Shown in pieces: positions 21,880 to 34,800 of a DNA stretch of 64,000 bases. The notes under the pieces are model-generated. The model had not been told where the DNA came from and did no database searches. It saw only the letters and a program-made list of their open reading frames with translations. Positions within the stretch are counted from its first letter, which is position 1. Each line of letters opens with the position of its first letter. Both the position numbers and the translations under genes were made by a program. This DNA is from Certhia americana (Eukaryota > Chordata > Aves > Passeriformes > Certhiidae): assembly GCA_018697195.1 (NCBI GenBank), contig CM031878.1, positions 66,414,537-66,478,536 on the forward strand, in the 5' to 3' direction.

Positions 21880-23834
21880 GTAAGATACTGTAAAGCAGAC
21901 TATGTCTCAATATTTCTATCATCTTATATCATGTGCAAGAGAGACAGCTGTTTTCTCTCCTACTATGAAGACACAGATGCATATTAAGCTGTGGTTTCTG
22001 GCTGCCTTTCAGAACAATAAGAAACTACACACCTGTCAGCTCTTGGCAAGCAGGAGTGGTAAAATTACTAACTTTGTTTCCACAGCATTCTCTCACTGAC
22101 AAACACACCACTGGCTTCATTTTTCTCTCCAGCACTTCTCAAAAGGCTTAGATTTCTCCCCAGAGGCACAGAAGAATTAAGCAGTTTTACTACTGCTTCT
22201 CATAAATGGCTTACTTTTTAGAAAGCGTAGGTTTTCATGCTAGGCTTGTTTTATTGCAGCTTTTCTTCTGGAACAATTTTTTTTCCAATCAGTGTTTTGC
22301 ATCTGTAAGCCTTTGTGCTGTATAGCACTCTCCTTTCCTAAGGCAATCCAAAAACCGTGCAAGCTAATGGCTCATTTAGCAATCAATTTGTCAAATAATA
22401 TTCACAGATGTTTTTCTTGTAGTTCAGTGCAGGTAATACCCATGTGAATGATTTCTTCTCATAAGTGGCTAGGTAGTGGATTTGTTTTGTACAGTGCAGT
22501 GTGGAGATCTCCAGCAGCCAAGTTTTTCTTTTGCTTATAAAGCTTTAAAACAAAGTTCTGTTTAAAATATAGAAATATGAATGAACTTTGGATAAAATTT
22601 CTGTCCTTAAAAAAAGATCCTTAAGCACAGGACCTTAAGGAGCTGCAACAGTTCCTAAAGTGGAGTTAAGAGTGCACTTTCAATCCTGGCTCTTCATTGC
22701 TGACTTTTGTTATCTTGCTACATTATGAAAGTTATAAGAAAACTGGTAGTCTTTTTATTGTTTGTTTGTGATTTTGTTTGTTTTGTTTGTGGTTCTCTCC
22801 TCCCCGCCCACCGATATTGCCAATAAAACCAAACTGAAGAAAACAATTGCTCAAAACACTTTGAAAAACGATTAGGATGATTCAAGACACTTTGCAAAAT
22901 GATTGAAAACTTCCCTAGGACATTCCTGCCCCCTCTCCCCCTCTCTTCCCAGTTCTTACAACTCCTTCACACTGCCCCCACACAGTTAAAAGCACAAACT
23001 AGGAATTCCTCAGAAAGTCTTTTACAAGGCATGGTGAAAACTTTGAAGACATTAATCTGAAATGATCTGTCAAAGATCCAGGGGAATGGAATCTAACTGA
23101 ACTTTAACTACTTTATCCTACTTAAGCCGGAACAGAACTGCTGAGCTGAGCAATTTAAGATTCCCACAGCTGCACTAGCAATGTTTTCGTTCATGGTACT
23201 AAATTGTTTCCATTAGCCTGAAAAGGGTTATAAAACCTACAATCAATTTACTTTCTGGGGCATTGTGTTTTGAATACCGTTTAATAGGGTGTGACAAAAA
23301 CACATAATTTCTCCACATGTTCTTACATTGCAAGCAGATTTTGCTTGGTACTAGGCAGTGAACCAAATGTTCTGGACAGACAAATATTCAGCAGAGAATG
23401 CACTGGAATTGGAAATAAAGGAACAGTATCAGACAGCTAGAATGCCCAGGGCATGACAAGAATCTTAAGTGGAAGAGATGAGCACAAAGGAATAATAGGA
23501 ATTTTTATCATCCATTTGCTCATCAGCTCCACATTTGCTATGGATAGGAATCATTAGATTTGTTTAACGTAGGGGAAAAGAATAGATTCAAAAACTGGAA
23601 ACATGAGTGAACCCAATTGGACAGGAGTATATTTAATACAAATATGAATAACCAGAGATGGCTAAATATGATGAACAGCTGCGGGCAGGAGGAGGATTCT
23701 CACTTTCTTCCAATGAACTCAATGACTTGGATTGCTTTCTCAGCTTAATACACCCACAGTACTTTTGTTACATGAATAACCACATTTATTTTAAAAAGAC
23801 TTCTTGATTGGGGAGGACATATTGATTTACTTAC

Positions 23835-23909
23835 CTTTACTAATACTCCCATTCTGCTTATATCCTGTATGTCCTTTCATTGCAAGCACTTCAGCTTGTA
23901 TTTTTTATA
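23835..23909 (-). other. Candidate first exon: TATA-like box, ATG, consensus donor
   Basis: On the minus strand GTATAAAAAA (23901-23910) is followed about 20 bases on by ATG (23878-23880). A 46-base open stretch (MKGHTGYKQNGSISK) then ends at AAG/GTAAGTAAAT at 23835, a perfect donor. The spacing from TATA to ATG is short for a transcription start plus leader. No downstream exon is identified. Confidence 0.15.
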
Positions 23910-24635
23910 CCCAGTATCTTAAATCAGTTTATTGAGCGAAAAAATAAGACTGTTAAAAGAGGAACTGTGAATAAACATATTCAAACAATTTATATGATAA
24001 AATATTTCCTAGTAGTGATATGGAAAACCCTCACACTCTTCCATGACAACATGTCTCTAAAAATGTATTTTGGTGGTTTTGTAATTGTGTTATTGTGTGC
24101 TGAAGTACTCTGTAAAAACATATCAATGCTGACCAATAAAAAGGCACTTCATTGTATTTCTGACAGCAGATGAACTTAATTGTCCTTACTAGGAGTTTCA
24201 TTGTCTTTAAGCAACAGTTTTTAAGCAAGAGTGAAAGAAATCTGGCAATTTTCACTCCGAGACTAGACATTATTGCAATGTTAGCAAGCCAGCTCCTTGG
24301 TGAGGAACAAAGCAATAATCAGGGCAAAATTGATCAGTTCTGCTGCACTGATTTCAGCACTTTTGCCAAGGTGTGATTTATTTTTCTTGTAAGGACTTTT
24401 AGGGGATCCTTTCACAGATCTTCAAAATTCGATGTGAACTTTTCCAGATTGAATTTTTAAGCATAGAAAATTAACTGCTGTTCATAGAAATTTTTAAGCT
24501 GCTTCTCCATAGCCTGTATTCTGGTTATTTAAGTGGTAAATGGTGATAAATGTTTTCTTTATTATTTTGTTAATGATGATAATAAAAGCCATATTTACTT
24601 CATTTGATGTATAAAAGCACCAAGCACAAAATCAT

Positions 24636-24673
24636 ATTGAGAATGCTATTGAGAACTGCTATTGAGAATTGCT
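24636..24673 (+). repeat. Three tandem copies of a 12-13 base unit
   Basis: ATTGAGAATGCT, ATTGAGAACTGCT and ATTGAGAATTGCT follow one another directly; a small local duplication. Confidence 0.9.
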
Positions 24674-25127
24674 ACCTAATCAATTTATGTAAAAATATTT
24701 AAGATGCCAAAATTTTGGTTCCAATGTTCAGCTCAATGGCCTAACTGAAACTAACTGTGGTGAAGCTGAGAGAAATAAGAATCTACTGCTTGAGTGGGGC
24801 TAGAAGAGCTGTGCACTCCACCATGTTTTCCCAAAGCTGTACAAAAAATACATCACACCTAAGGGTTCCTTCACCTGTTCTTCCATATTTCCAAGTGCAG
24901 AAACGTAGCAACCTTCTCCATTTATTCCAGTTTTTCTATGTGCTTTCCACTGGACATGCTTTTTTCATAACTCACCTAATCTGCTCTACTCAACCCTACA
25001 TTTTGTCTCAAACTTGGCAAAGTTATTTCTTTCAATTGCATTTTGTGAAGGAGAGTTACATCAAATCTCTCCTATTCTTTTCCCTTACAACAGTCATCCT
25101 CATTGTTTTTGTTTCTTAATCATGCTT

Positions 25128-25945
25128 TAGAATTAATGAATCATTCAAATTGGAAAAGTCCCTTGAGATCATCTGGCCTGACCATTGGTCTAACACTACC
25201 AATTCCAGCATTAATTGATGTCCCTGTGCACCATATTGAAGTGTTTAAAAATACCTCCAGGGATGGTATCTCCACTGCTTTCCTGGATGGTCTGTTCGTA
25301 TGCCTGAGAACCCCTTTGGAAAAGAGTTTTTGTAATACCCAACCTAAACCTCCCCTGGCGCAGTCTGACCATTTGTTCTTGTGAGTGAGCCATTTCTTCT
25401 TGTCCTGTCACTTGTTTCTTGGGAGAAGAGACCTGCTGCACTGTCTTTTCAGACAGCTGTAGAGAGTGATAAGGTTCCCCCTGAGCCTTCTTTTCTCCCA
25501 GATAAACACCCCCAACTCCCTCAGCTGCTCCTCACAGGACTTGTGCTCCAGACCCTTCATTGCCCTTTTCTGGACACATTCCAGCCTCTCAATGTCTTTT
25601 TTGAAGAGAATGCTGTATTCAAAACCAAACACAGGACTCAGGGCATGGGTATGGTCACTGCCCTGGTCCTGCTGGCTGCACTATTGCTGATAGAGGCCAG
25701 GATGCCACTAGTCTTCCTGGCCACCTGGACACAGCTGGCTCATGTTCAGTTGCTGTCAAGCTGGGCCAATTTCCAGGCACTCTGTCTCAGTCTGTAGTGG
25801 TGCCTGGGTTTGTTAAAGCCCAAAGGCAGAACCTGAGCCCCAAAGGCCTTGTTGATCCTCACCCAAATGGCCTCAGCCCATCCTGTCCAGATCCCTCTGG
25901 AGAGCTTTCCTGTCATCCAGCAGACCAACATTTCCACTTGATTTT
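25128..25945 (-). mobile_element. CR1 LINE, ORF2 C-terminus and 3' end
   Basis: A minus-strand CR1 of about 0.8 kb. At its low-coordinate end it has the inverted 3' signature aattggaaaagtcccttgagatcatctgg. Then follow the 3' untranslated text and coding text such as GLEHKSCEEQLRELGVFIWE, read on the minus strand at about 25480-25540. A KDIERLECVQKRAMKG stretch lies near 25550-25600. The 74-codon open frame there is a CR1 relic, not a host gene. The 5' part is missing, as usual for CR1. Confidence 0.9.
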
Positions 25946-28900
25946 GCATTGACATTTTCTGGTTTTTTTTTTTTTTAAATTTCTGTACTTTCTTTTCATC
26001 TTAGCACATCTTACAGGTCAGAATGATTTTCTAGAGCTCTGTTCAGGGGGAAGGATTCTTTTTCATGTTAGTCATTATTGAAAATCTCATAAACAACTGA
26101 TTTTGTTTGCTACTATTTTTTTAATTCTATAATTCCTATCACCTACTGTAGCTTGCTTTCTACCTGAAATGTACTTTATTTTTAAGGAACATCCAAATAT
26201 GTGATGTATTTTCCTCCCACAAGCTGCAATCTTTCTTGTCTGAAATTTCCTTTACCAAAATAAGTTGTTATTATTTTTCTACTTTCCTCTCACAAAAATG
26301 ACTATGATTACAGTAAACAGTGTTAAGTACTAGTAGTAACAATCTGCTTTCAAGTGCTACAATTCCTTTGAAAAAAACAATAAGCATCATGTCTAACTTT
26401 GTTTTTCAGGCTTGCTTTCTGTTAAAGTGTTTTAAGAGCAAAAGAGTTAATTGATTTTTGTGAGCAGGTTTTCAGGCTTAGTAGTATGCTCTAAATTATT
26501 TAGTGATCTTTCTAGCATTGGAATAGACCTGACAAAGTGAATGGGGACATGGATGTGTGGATGCAGTGTGTTCACTTCTGCCATATATAAAGGGTAAAAA
26601 TTGGCATTTTAACTCATCATATCTGTGTAATACATCAATACGATTTTTTGAGGAAACTATGCAAAACTGGTAATAGAGATGAACATCCTATAAAAGCGTG
26701 TGACTTTGTAAATGTAATGAAACAAAAGATGTAATTTCAGCTCGGGTCTATTTAGAGTGCAGGAAGGCTCTTTTTAGGAAAGACTGATTTTGAAGTTATA
26801 AAAATTGCCTAGTCAGTTGACAAAAATCAACCATTTTATAGCATGATTGAGAATGGAACTTTCTATACAGAAAGGCTGAAAAAGAATATTATTACTGTTG
26901 AAGTGCTGAGGAGAAAAACAGGTGACTTCACTGAAATGTGTTGGGTGACATTGCTTGTAAACTGCTATAAAGTTCAGTTCCTACTAAATCAGTAGAAAAA
27001 TATTGAGAAACATTTTGCAATATTTTCATCTTCTACCCTAAGCCCCCTAATGACTGCAGAAAACTTTAAATTGTGACTGGAATACAATTGAACATTGAAC
27101 TATAAGTATTTGAATAAAAATGAAGGACTTTGTCACTCGATGGTAATGAAATAATCCAAACTAAATACGATCTGGTACTAGTTTCATGATAGTCAAAACA
27201 GTTGCATTTATTGTAATAACTGCTGCAGATATTAGAAAATTATGACAACTTGATGTAAACCCTGAAGGGTCAAGAAGGAAATGACACCTGTAAAGACTAC
27301 TTCTATCATATGAAAGAGGGACAGAAAAGAAGTGGCTATTTTCCCAAATGTAGACTACGTAGGAAGACAAATAAATTGAAACATGAGTATTTTGTAGGTG
27401 ACTGCAATGAGTGGAGCTGGCAGCGTAATAGCAGCAAAGCCATGTAGAGCTCTCCTGGCCAGTTATAGAGGTTTCCAGTGCTGTAGCAGTCCATTCTGAA
27501 GAACCTGCAATATTCTGAATATATAGCAGTAGTTTAACTGTAAAAAAAGTCCTTTTGTTAGACAAGACCCATGACATCTGGAAAAAGGGATTCAGTATTA
27601 AATTCATGGTGAGGAAAGATTTGTTTTGGTGTGCTGTGGTGACTGAAATGGGGCATATTTAGCATAGCAAGAATAGAAACAGAGCAAGACCCCCTAGCAA
27701 AAGGACAGTAGTGGATATCATAGGAGTGTGTGAGCCTCTAAGCTGTGATTTCTGCTTGGTAGCAGAAAAAAACCAAGCAAAACCTTACAAAATACACTTA
27801 AAATTCCATTTAACACATTTTCTGAGAAACCTAATTAAAGTTGGTGCCAGAAACTTATGAAGATATGGTGTGGTGGAATTTGGTTCTGATTTTTGCTGGT
27901 CAAAAAGGTACTATGTTCATGTGGATCTGAATATGCAAGTCTCATCTGAATTATGCATGCCTATCAAACTGGTGAACTAGCAACTGGTTGTATTTATGAA
28001 AGAATCCTTTGAGGGAAACTTGACAGTAATATATATTAAGTCTGTTCTACCTAAACTAAAACAACCAGCTTTTAATCCAGGAAAAAAGCATTTGTGTGTG
28101 GGAAATTTTCAAGATTTTGTTCATTGTTTTCAGTTGTAATTTTCCTCTGTGTTTTGGCTAGTGTTTTCTCCTTTCCTTAGTGAGAAGCAATATAGAATGT
28201 GCACTCAAATAATTTCAATTAATGGGTCAACTTGAAGCATTCTTTCTTAAATTGTCTGTTAACCTTGTTTGTGATATCCTCCAGTGGGTTTAAACTGCAT
28301 GAGATGAAGCATGGTATATCTGACTTATAGTGTTTGAAAACCAGAGTTCTGTAAATAATGCAGTCAGTACATGTGAAACATCTGTATTAAACAGCGATTT
28401 GCAGAAGTCAAGCTCTGAGTATGACTTCATTAAACTGCAAATGGCTTGAAATTAAGTTATTGATCATCTTTTGCAGGGTCTTAAGATTCTGCAGATGAGA
28501 TCCTTAAATGTGCTTCAAGAGACATCCGTTTATGCTAGCCTTTTGCCAATTAATGATGGTAGGAAACAATAATGGAAGAACATGCAAATTAATTTTGGCT
28601 GTGAGTGTGGCTGTGAGTGTTCCAGGAACCTAAAATTTCACCAAAAACTTGAAAGCTAAAAATTATGACCCACTGTATCCCACATCCTAGACTTTGTTGT
28701 TTTGCTCCTCAATCTTTTGGTACTTCAATCATTATTACTGAACCAAGAGAAATTATAATTTCTTCACCATTGATAGCTTTTTTTTGTTTGTTTTTGTTTT
28801 TGTTTTGTTTTGGGTTTTTTGTAAATAAGATGGATCTGAGAAAATGGAGACCCTGCTGTCATATTTGCTCCTGTTCAAAGAGAACACATGGTCCACAGGA

Positions 28901-29408
28901 CACATATTTGTGAAGTAATTCTTCTGACTTAATGGGTATCACTCATATGACATGCTGATAGGACAGTGAGAGTCACTGAGAGTTTGTGGCTTCTGTTTCT
29001 GTCCTCACACCTGCTTTTCACCATCAGAGTGACTCCACCTCTTGAAATATAACTTCTGGTGAGGATGCAGGACGGGAAGGTCTCATGAAGCTCAGAGGAA
29101 TGGGATATATAATTTTCAATTCAGAGTTTTAAGTGGATCCTCTTTTTGAAACACATGCCTCTCTACTAAATACTCATTTGATAAAATACATAATCAAGCT
29201 TAAAAGACAATAATGAATTTATATATACAATTTGATATTCTCAAACACTGTGTATGTGCAAGCCAAAGGAAGATCCATATTAAAGCTTCTTTTGACAATG
29301 ACTTGATCTCACACCTAAAAAACCGAGAAGAGAGTACATCAGTTTCATGGTGGAGGTAGAATTGGCATCTGTGGAAAGTTCTCCATGAAGTACAGTCACA
29401 GGAGTGAT
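25946..29408. other. Stretch without recognised gene
   Basis: AT-rich, with a T/G-rich tract at 28778-28820 and the exon-like candidate at 28477. The 148-codon minus-strand open frame at 27161-27607 has no recognisable domain and no convincing start or splice context. Confidence 0.6.
28477..28558 (+). other. Candidate internal exon (unassigned)
   Basis: The acceptor gatcatcttttgcag precedes 82 bases open in one frame (phase 0 in, 1 out), then GATG/gtagga as a fair donor. The peptide begins GLKILQMRSLNVLQETS and continues VYASLLPIND. It would join in frame to the candidate at 21836-21879. No family is recognised. Confidence 0.2.
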
Positions 29409-29553
29409 CCACTAGGATTAGATCAGTTAATTAGAGCATGGTGCTAATAATGCCAAGGCTGTGGGTTCAATCCCTGTGTGGGCCATACACTGAAGAGATG
29501 GGCTTGGTGATCTTTGTGGGTCCCTTCCAACTCAGAATATTCTGTGATTCTGT
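29409..29553 (+). mobile_element. TguSINE1-type SINE (tRNA-Ile head, CR1-type tail)
   Basis: Bases 29410-29485 resemble tRNA-Ile: cagttaattagagcatgg (D arm), the anticodon region gctaataatgcc and gtgggttcaatccc (T arm, B box). A short linker with a gatctttgtgggtcccttccaactcagaat CR1 tail follows. It ends in the CR1 octamer repeat attctgtgattctgt at 29539-29553. A tRNA-Ile head joined to a CR1 tail is the known structure of TguSINE1 in passerine birds. CR1 reverse transcriptase would have mobilised it through the shared tail. Base changes in the tRNA part mean it is not a working tRNA. Confidence 0.88.
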
Positions 29554-31392
29554 CTTGGGGACTTATTAAAGTATTACATGAACCCTACAGAACAAATTTT
29601 TAAAGAATTTTTTAATAAAGACAACAATTAGTTTTAACTCACTTTAAGTTCAATGCATTTACTTTTGTTAAGCATTCTAATCCATCAGAATTTAGTCAAT
29701 TTTAATAGTGCTGATTGGGATGTTCTGTGATTGAAATGAGAGTTTTTTAGTTGATGGGTCCCATCCTTCCTATGGAGATAAAATCATTTAGCAGAACAAG
29801 CTAATTGAAACAAATTGCCTAAATTTTACTTCTACCAAGGACATCTTTCGACTTTATTTAAAAAAGTTTTTTCAAAGATCACGTAAACTTTCTGTTTGCA
29901 CCAGCCATGGAAATGTTAAATAGAAACCACAATATATCAAATACCTCTGTAAAATAGAAAATCTCCTAATGGGTAATTTTTTTTTTTTTTTTTGTTAGAG
30001 AGCCTAGATCATGGCATAAGAGGTGAGTAGCCTCTTTTCTTGAAGCCTCCTATTTATTAGCTTATTGAAAGAGTGGTCCAGTATTTAGATCACTGCATGC
30101 TTACCTGCTCTCAATCAGTCTCCTCAATTATTTGAAAACATTTCCATAAAGACCTCTTCCGTGCTTTAGAAATACTCTAAATACTCTAGTCCTTATACTA
30201 TGTTATATATATTTTCTAAATCACTGGAAATCTTGTCATTAATGGCTTCAGAGGACAGACAGCTTACTTATTTCATTTGTATGATGATATTAATTCCATC
30301 TCTTGTAATATGGGTAGCATTCTGTTTGTCTTTAATTCACTGTAATTTGATTTGGTATGGTCTCTTTTTCCTCTTATAATTTCAAAGCTCTGGTTACATG
30401 CATGGGATTCTGGTTACCTGGGCTGGATCTTGTCTGTGCACTGAGTTACTAGGGGTAGATAAACTGATCTAAAAAGCAAATTTGTGATGTCACTATAGAC
30501 AAAGGTCTACAGTGGCAAATAGTCTAGAAAAGTAAGGAACAAAAACCTTCTAATTTCTATAAAAGAGAGAAAATAATCAACATCTGAGAGGGAATAGATA
30601 CTGATTATAATGGATTGAAAAAAAAAGAAAAAGCAGCTCATAAAAATGGTAAAAACCCTCTACATATTACTAATTTATTATACTATTACAATAAATATTA
30701 TTATATTTATTATATATTTATAAGGTTATTAAATTCAATAATGGTATTTCCAGTGGTACAGCAGATACATCCATATGTGTTCATGGAAGCAAATTCTCTT
30801 TCCAGAAATGAGATTGTGTTTGCTGTAGTGTAGCTCTTGCTTCCAGGACTGCAGTTGAAACCTTACAGTTTACTTTCTCCAGTGATAAGGTACTTTTCAA
30901 TGGAGGGTGAGACTCTACTTGTTTTGTTCTTCCCTGGGGCCTGACAGAAGAGTTTGGAGCTTTTTGTGAAGGAAAGTACCAAAAAGCAACCAATCTGTTT
31001 CCCTTCATAAATCTCAGAGGTTATTAACTCCAGTGCTTTAACAAAAAGACTCTTAATTGCATCAGAGGTGTAAGAAGTTCAATTAACATGTGTTTGTTTG
31101 CTCTAATTACTCTGATCTTGATTTTATTATACTATAATTTGGATCTGTTGGTTCAGGGCAATCTTTTCCTCCAACTAGCTTTCTTAAGCCTACAGACACC
31201 TGGGGTCTCTTCTCCTTTGTACTTGCGTTCTTTCTTCATGTAGTCTCTGGTTTTGCTTGGAAAACTGTTCTCAAAAAGCACTTTGGGGACATCTGCTGCT
31301 TGGAGACTGTTCAAATGACCAGAGGCCCTGTTGTGTCTTGGTACAAAATATTTAAAAGGATGGGGAATATAACCACAAACTGTCCTATTGTC
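29554..31392. other. Stretch without recognised gene
   Basis: AT-rich DNA with T17 at 29977-29993 and A/T-only stretches near 30660-30725. Nothing else recognised. Confidence 0.6.
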
Positions 31393-31830
31393 ATAGAACC
31401 ATGGAATGACTTGGCTTGGGATAGACATTAAACATCATTTTATTCCATTTGTCCTGTCAAGCGTGGGAACACATTTCCCTACATCAGGTTGTTTAAAGCT
31501 CCATCCCACCTGGCTTTGAAAAACCTCCGGGGATGGGGGCTCTACAACTTCTCTGGGAAACCTCTTCTTGTGTCTCGCCATCACCACAGTAAGGAATTCA
31601 TTCTTAATATCTAATCTAACCTACTCTCTTTCAATTTAAAGCCGTTCCTCCTTGTCCTGTTACACGACCTTGTAAAAAGTCTCTCTTCCTTTTCCTCGTC
31701 GGCTCCCTTCAGCTACTAGAATGGCCCAATTAGTTCATTCTGGACCCTTCTGAACCATCCCAATCCTCATAGCCTTTCAACAAAACTATGTACTCCATTC
31801 CTCTAATCAATGTGGTGGCCCTCTCTGCCC
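31393..31830 (-). mobile_element. CR1 LINE fragment
   Basis: A minus-strand CR1 3' part. It starts with the inverted 3' end tcatagaaccatggaatgacttggcttggga, then ccatcccacctggctttgaaaaacctcc. Next is the region ccttgtcctgttacacgaccttgtaaaaagtc (about 31655-31682), diagnostic of the CR1 3' end, and finally the coding part to about 31830. Confidence 0.85.
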
Positions 31831-34800
31831 TTTACCTCAGAAGATGTAGCTGCATGAAGGGGAAGAACAGTCTTTGCAGCACTAACTTGTCCCTTATGAA
31901 GCACAGAAGACAAATACTGAAATTGCCAGAATTTTCTACCTGATATTGTATTTGGCCTTTTTTTTAGAATCCTACCTCTCCAGTCAGGACCTTTTTGGAA
32001 GATGTTCTTTCAGCCTTTAAAAAGGGGGAGGTATTAGCAATCTTCTTGTAGTTCGTGAATCAATCCTTTCCTTCTTTTCAGTTTATACCTGAATTAAACA
32101 TTTGTTTAGAAGAAATTTTATTGGTACCTTATTGATTGAATGAAGTCAACTAGGAAGTTAAATCTACTAATGCCTTTCTGTCTATTGCCTTAATTAGTCA
32201 CTTGCTCATATTGTGCTTTGCTGAAATTGTCTCCTTTGCTCTTTAATACCTGCTTGCACATTACACTCCTGTGAGCCTTAAAAGTTTGTATCATTTTGAT
32301 AGTGGTGATTCAAGGGGGAAAGGTAACAGCTACAAGACCAATGAACACCTAGACAATGAACCAAAGAATCAGTGCTTGTGTAATAGGTGTTTGTATTTCT
32401 ACAGGACTGTAAATAATCACTGAGAGTATACTGAAGCCAAATATATTTTCACAGTGATGGTTAGAAGTTTTCATAGGTTAGAAGTTTTCAGATAGCCTTT
32501 GTCCAGTTGCAGGTTGTGAATAGCATTCCAAAATTGTGATGCGGGGATGTTGTAGTTTGTGGCATAGGGCCATGATGATACAGCAATGTTAAACCTTCCC
32601 ATCATTTCAGAAGATTTTTCAGTCTTTCTAGTTGTGGGAAATACATGAAGAGCTGGATTATGTTGTAAAAATAATGGCAGGCAGATATGTGTGGAAAAGC
32701 AAAGCTGTTGAACTATTGTTTTCCAGTCAGACTCTTAAAGCTAATAGTAATTACAACTAAAAGCATTATGTTGATTCTTCCCTGACAAGGTGACAAGTCT
32801 TTCAAAATTGCTCCCTGACAGAACAAAATAAATGCATACTGAAGTGTAGTGCTTGTGTCACAGTTGTGTTTGTCTGAAACTAAAGTGAGGAAAAATACGG
32901 GAATTTGTTAAACCGAGTAATGCAATTGGAAAAACAGAAAATCCGTCACATACTTAAAGAGGGTTACATTCTCCAAACTTCATAAAAACACTAGATATTT
33001 TCCTAGGATGTTTAGGGAACAAATACTTTCATTTACAATAACACTTTTTTTTTTAAACATAGAGGCATATCTTACTTTGTGAATAAGGAGAGATTATTTA
33101 AGTAAGAGTGCCAGGATTTCTCTTTGTATTGCAGAATGTGCATTTACACAAATGTGTATTGTTCTTTCTGAAGAAAGCATATGAAATTGCTGGACAAAGA
33201 ATGATAATCTGTCTAATTTATTTTCTGAGAATGTAGCATACTTGCTGATTAACCTTATTGGCATCTTGCTTCCACTTGCAGGGTATAGCTCTGGAAAGGG
33301 ATTAAGAGAGAGACAAAGCTTTAATTTTTTGAGAAAATGCTCCTTCTGATTTTTATATTGGAAAGCAGAGATAAGCACTACAATCCATTTGTAGGGGCGC
33401 TTATGTGCGAATGTGAGTGGCATATCTATGTGCATATGCTTGATATCTAAAATCTTTAGGAACTGTGTGTCAGGAGAGATGGATGTGACAGAATGAGGAG
33501 CTCTCCTGATAGGAGTGTGTCATAAACTCACAGAAAGGACTGTCATTTTGACTATGGACGACAACATCTCCAGAATGCAGACCACACAACTGGGATTTGT
33601 ACATGTGTTTTTGTTTAAATATAGAACAAAATAGGGTGGCCTAGAGAAAATATGAGCTATGACCAGTCTCTGTAACCTGTATGGCTTTCCCATATTTTGT
33701 GAAACAAAATAGCTATTGAAATCTGGGGATGAAAAGCATGTAGTTGGTTTAGTAATGACAAACAATAGTTTGTCATAGTGTAATTAACATGGAGTGGTAT
33801 AATTTATAAGGAATGTTCCATGCAGCTTAACACCAACACAGGAAGAAGGGAAGAAATGAAAGGATTGTTCATCTGCAAAATCAAAGTGTCTCTCGTTTTG
33901 ATGTAAACATTTTATTTTCAAATGCTCATTACATTTTTGTCTTTAACAAAAGACCTCTGTCATTATGAGTTAACACAGCAGCAAGCAAGAGTGAGTCATG
34001 AAGATGACCTCTGTCCTTTTGCCTCCATATTAATCTGAAAGAAAAAGTCTCGGCAGTCTGTTTTTACTGTACATAATTAAGCAATTCTGAATGCTCAGTG
34101 AAACTTGAATGGTATGGCATAAAGCCTGGTAATATGACAGTTAATGAGAAGAGACTTAAAGTTATTCAGCCTTTATAATAATAAGTGAAAGCTTTTGCCT
34201 TCAGATTGAGGGCAGACATATCCTGAAATATTCATTAAAAAGCTAAAAACAACAGCAAGGGCACTGTTCTATGTGTCTTTGTTTTACTTCTCTCCAAGAA
34301 AGAAGAAACTAAATGAAATTATTTCTCAATTATAATTATTAAGTATCTATAATAAACTGTGGCACTTGCATTCATGATGGAGAAATCTATAGAAGGAAAT
34401 ATTCAAGAAACTAACAATACAAGGAGTGATCTATGCAACTATGTCTTTCTTTCAGAGCCCAAAATATTCAGGCTGACTGAAGCTACATAATTAGTTTCAC
34501 TCCCTGTCTCTAATAAGAAGAGAGTTGTTTTGGAAATACCTTTTTTTCTTTTTCTCTGCTGTATTTCCACATTCTCATACTAAATAATTTAGGTTTGTGT
34601 AAGCCTTCTACTTGTCGTTGGTAATTCTTGTGTGTTTGCAGCATGATGTTCTTTGCAGCCATGTATAATACATGCTTGGGGAGGGGGCTTTCCAGTGAAT
34701 CATCCAACTTAGCTGGTATTGATTAAATGTATTACCTGGAATTTTAAAACTGCCTAGGTTAATGCTGGTTAGCAAAAGGAGACTGTGTATTTAAAAAAAA

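Larger units (their letters stand above)
18767..25127. other. Stretch without recognised gene
   Basis: AT-rich DNA with a (TG)n-like tract at 21370-21391, the exon-like candidates at 20344 and 21836, and a TATA/donor arrangement at 23835-23909. I recognise no transposon or coding gene. It is compatible with intron or intergenic DNA. Confidence 0.6.

Noticed and set aside
27161..27607. Longest open frame of the window, 148 codons, minus strand
   Set aside because: No recognisable domain, low-complexity mix of Ser, Thr and aromatic residues, no splice or promoter context. This length is expected by chance across six frames of 64 kb.
29410..29485. tRNA-Ile gene
   Set aside because: Mismatches in the arms, no terminator, and direct fusion to a CR1 tail show it is the head of a SINE.
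30095..30150. Donor CAG/GTAAGC on the minus strand near 30103
   Set aside because: All three frames upstream contain stops before any decent acceptor.
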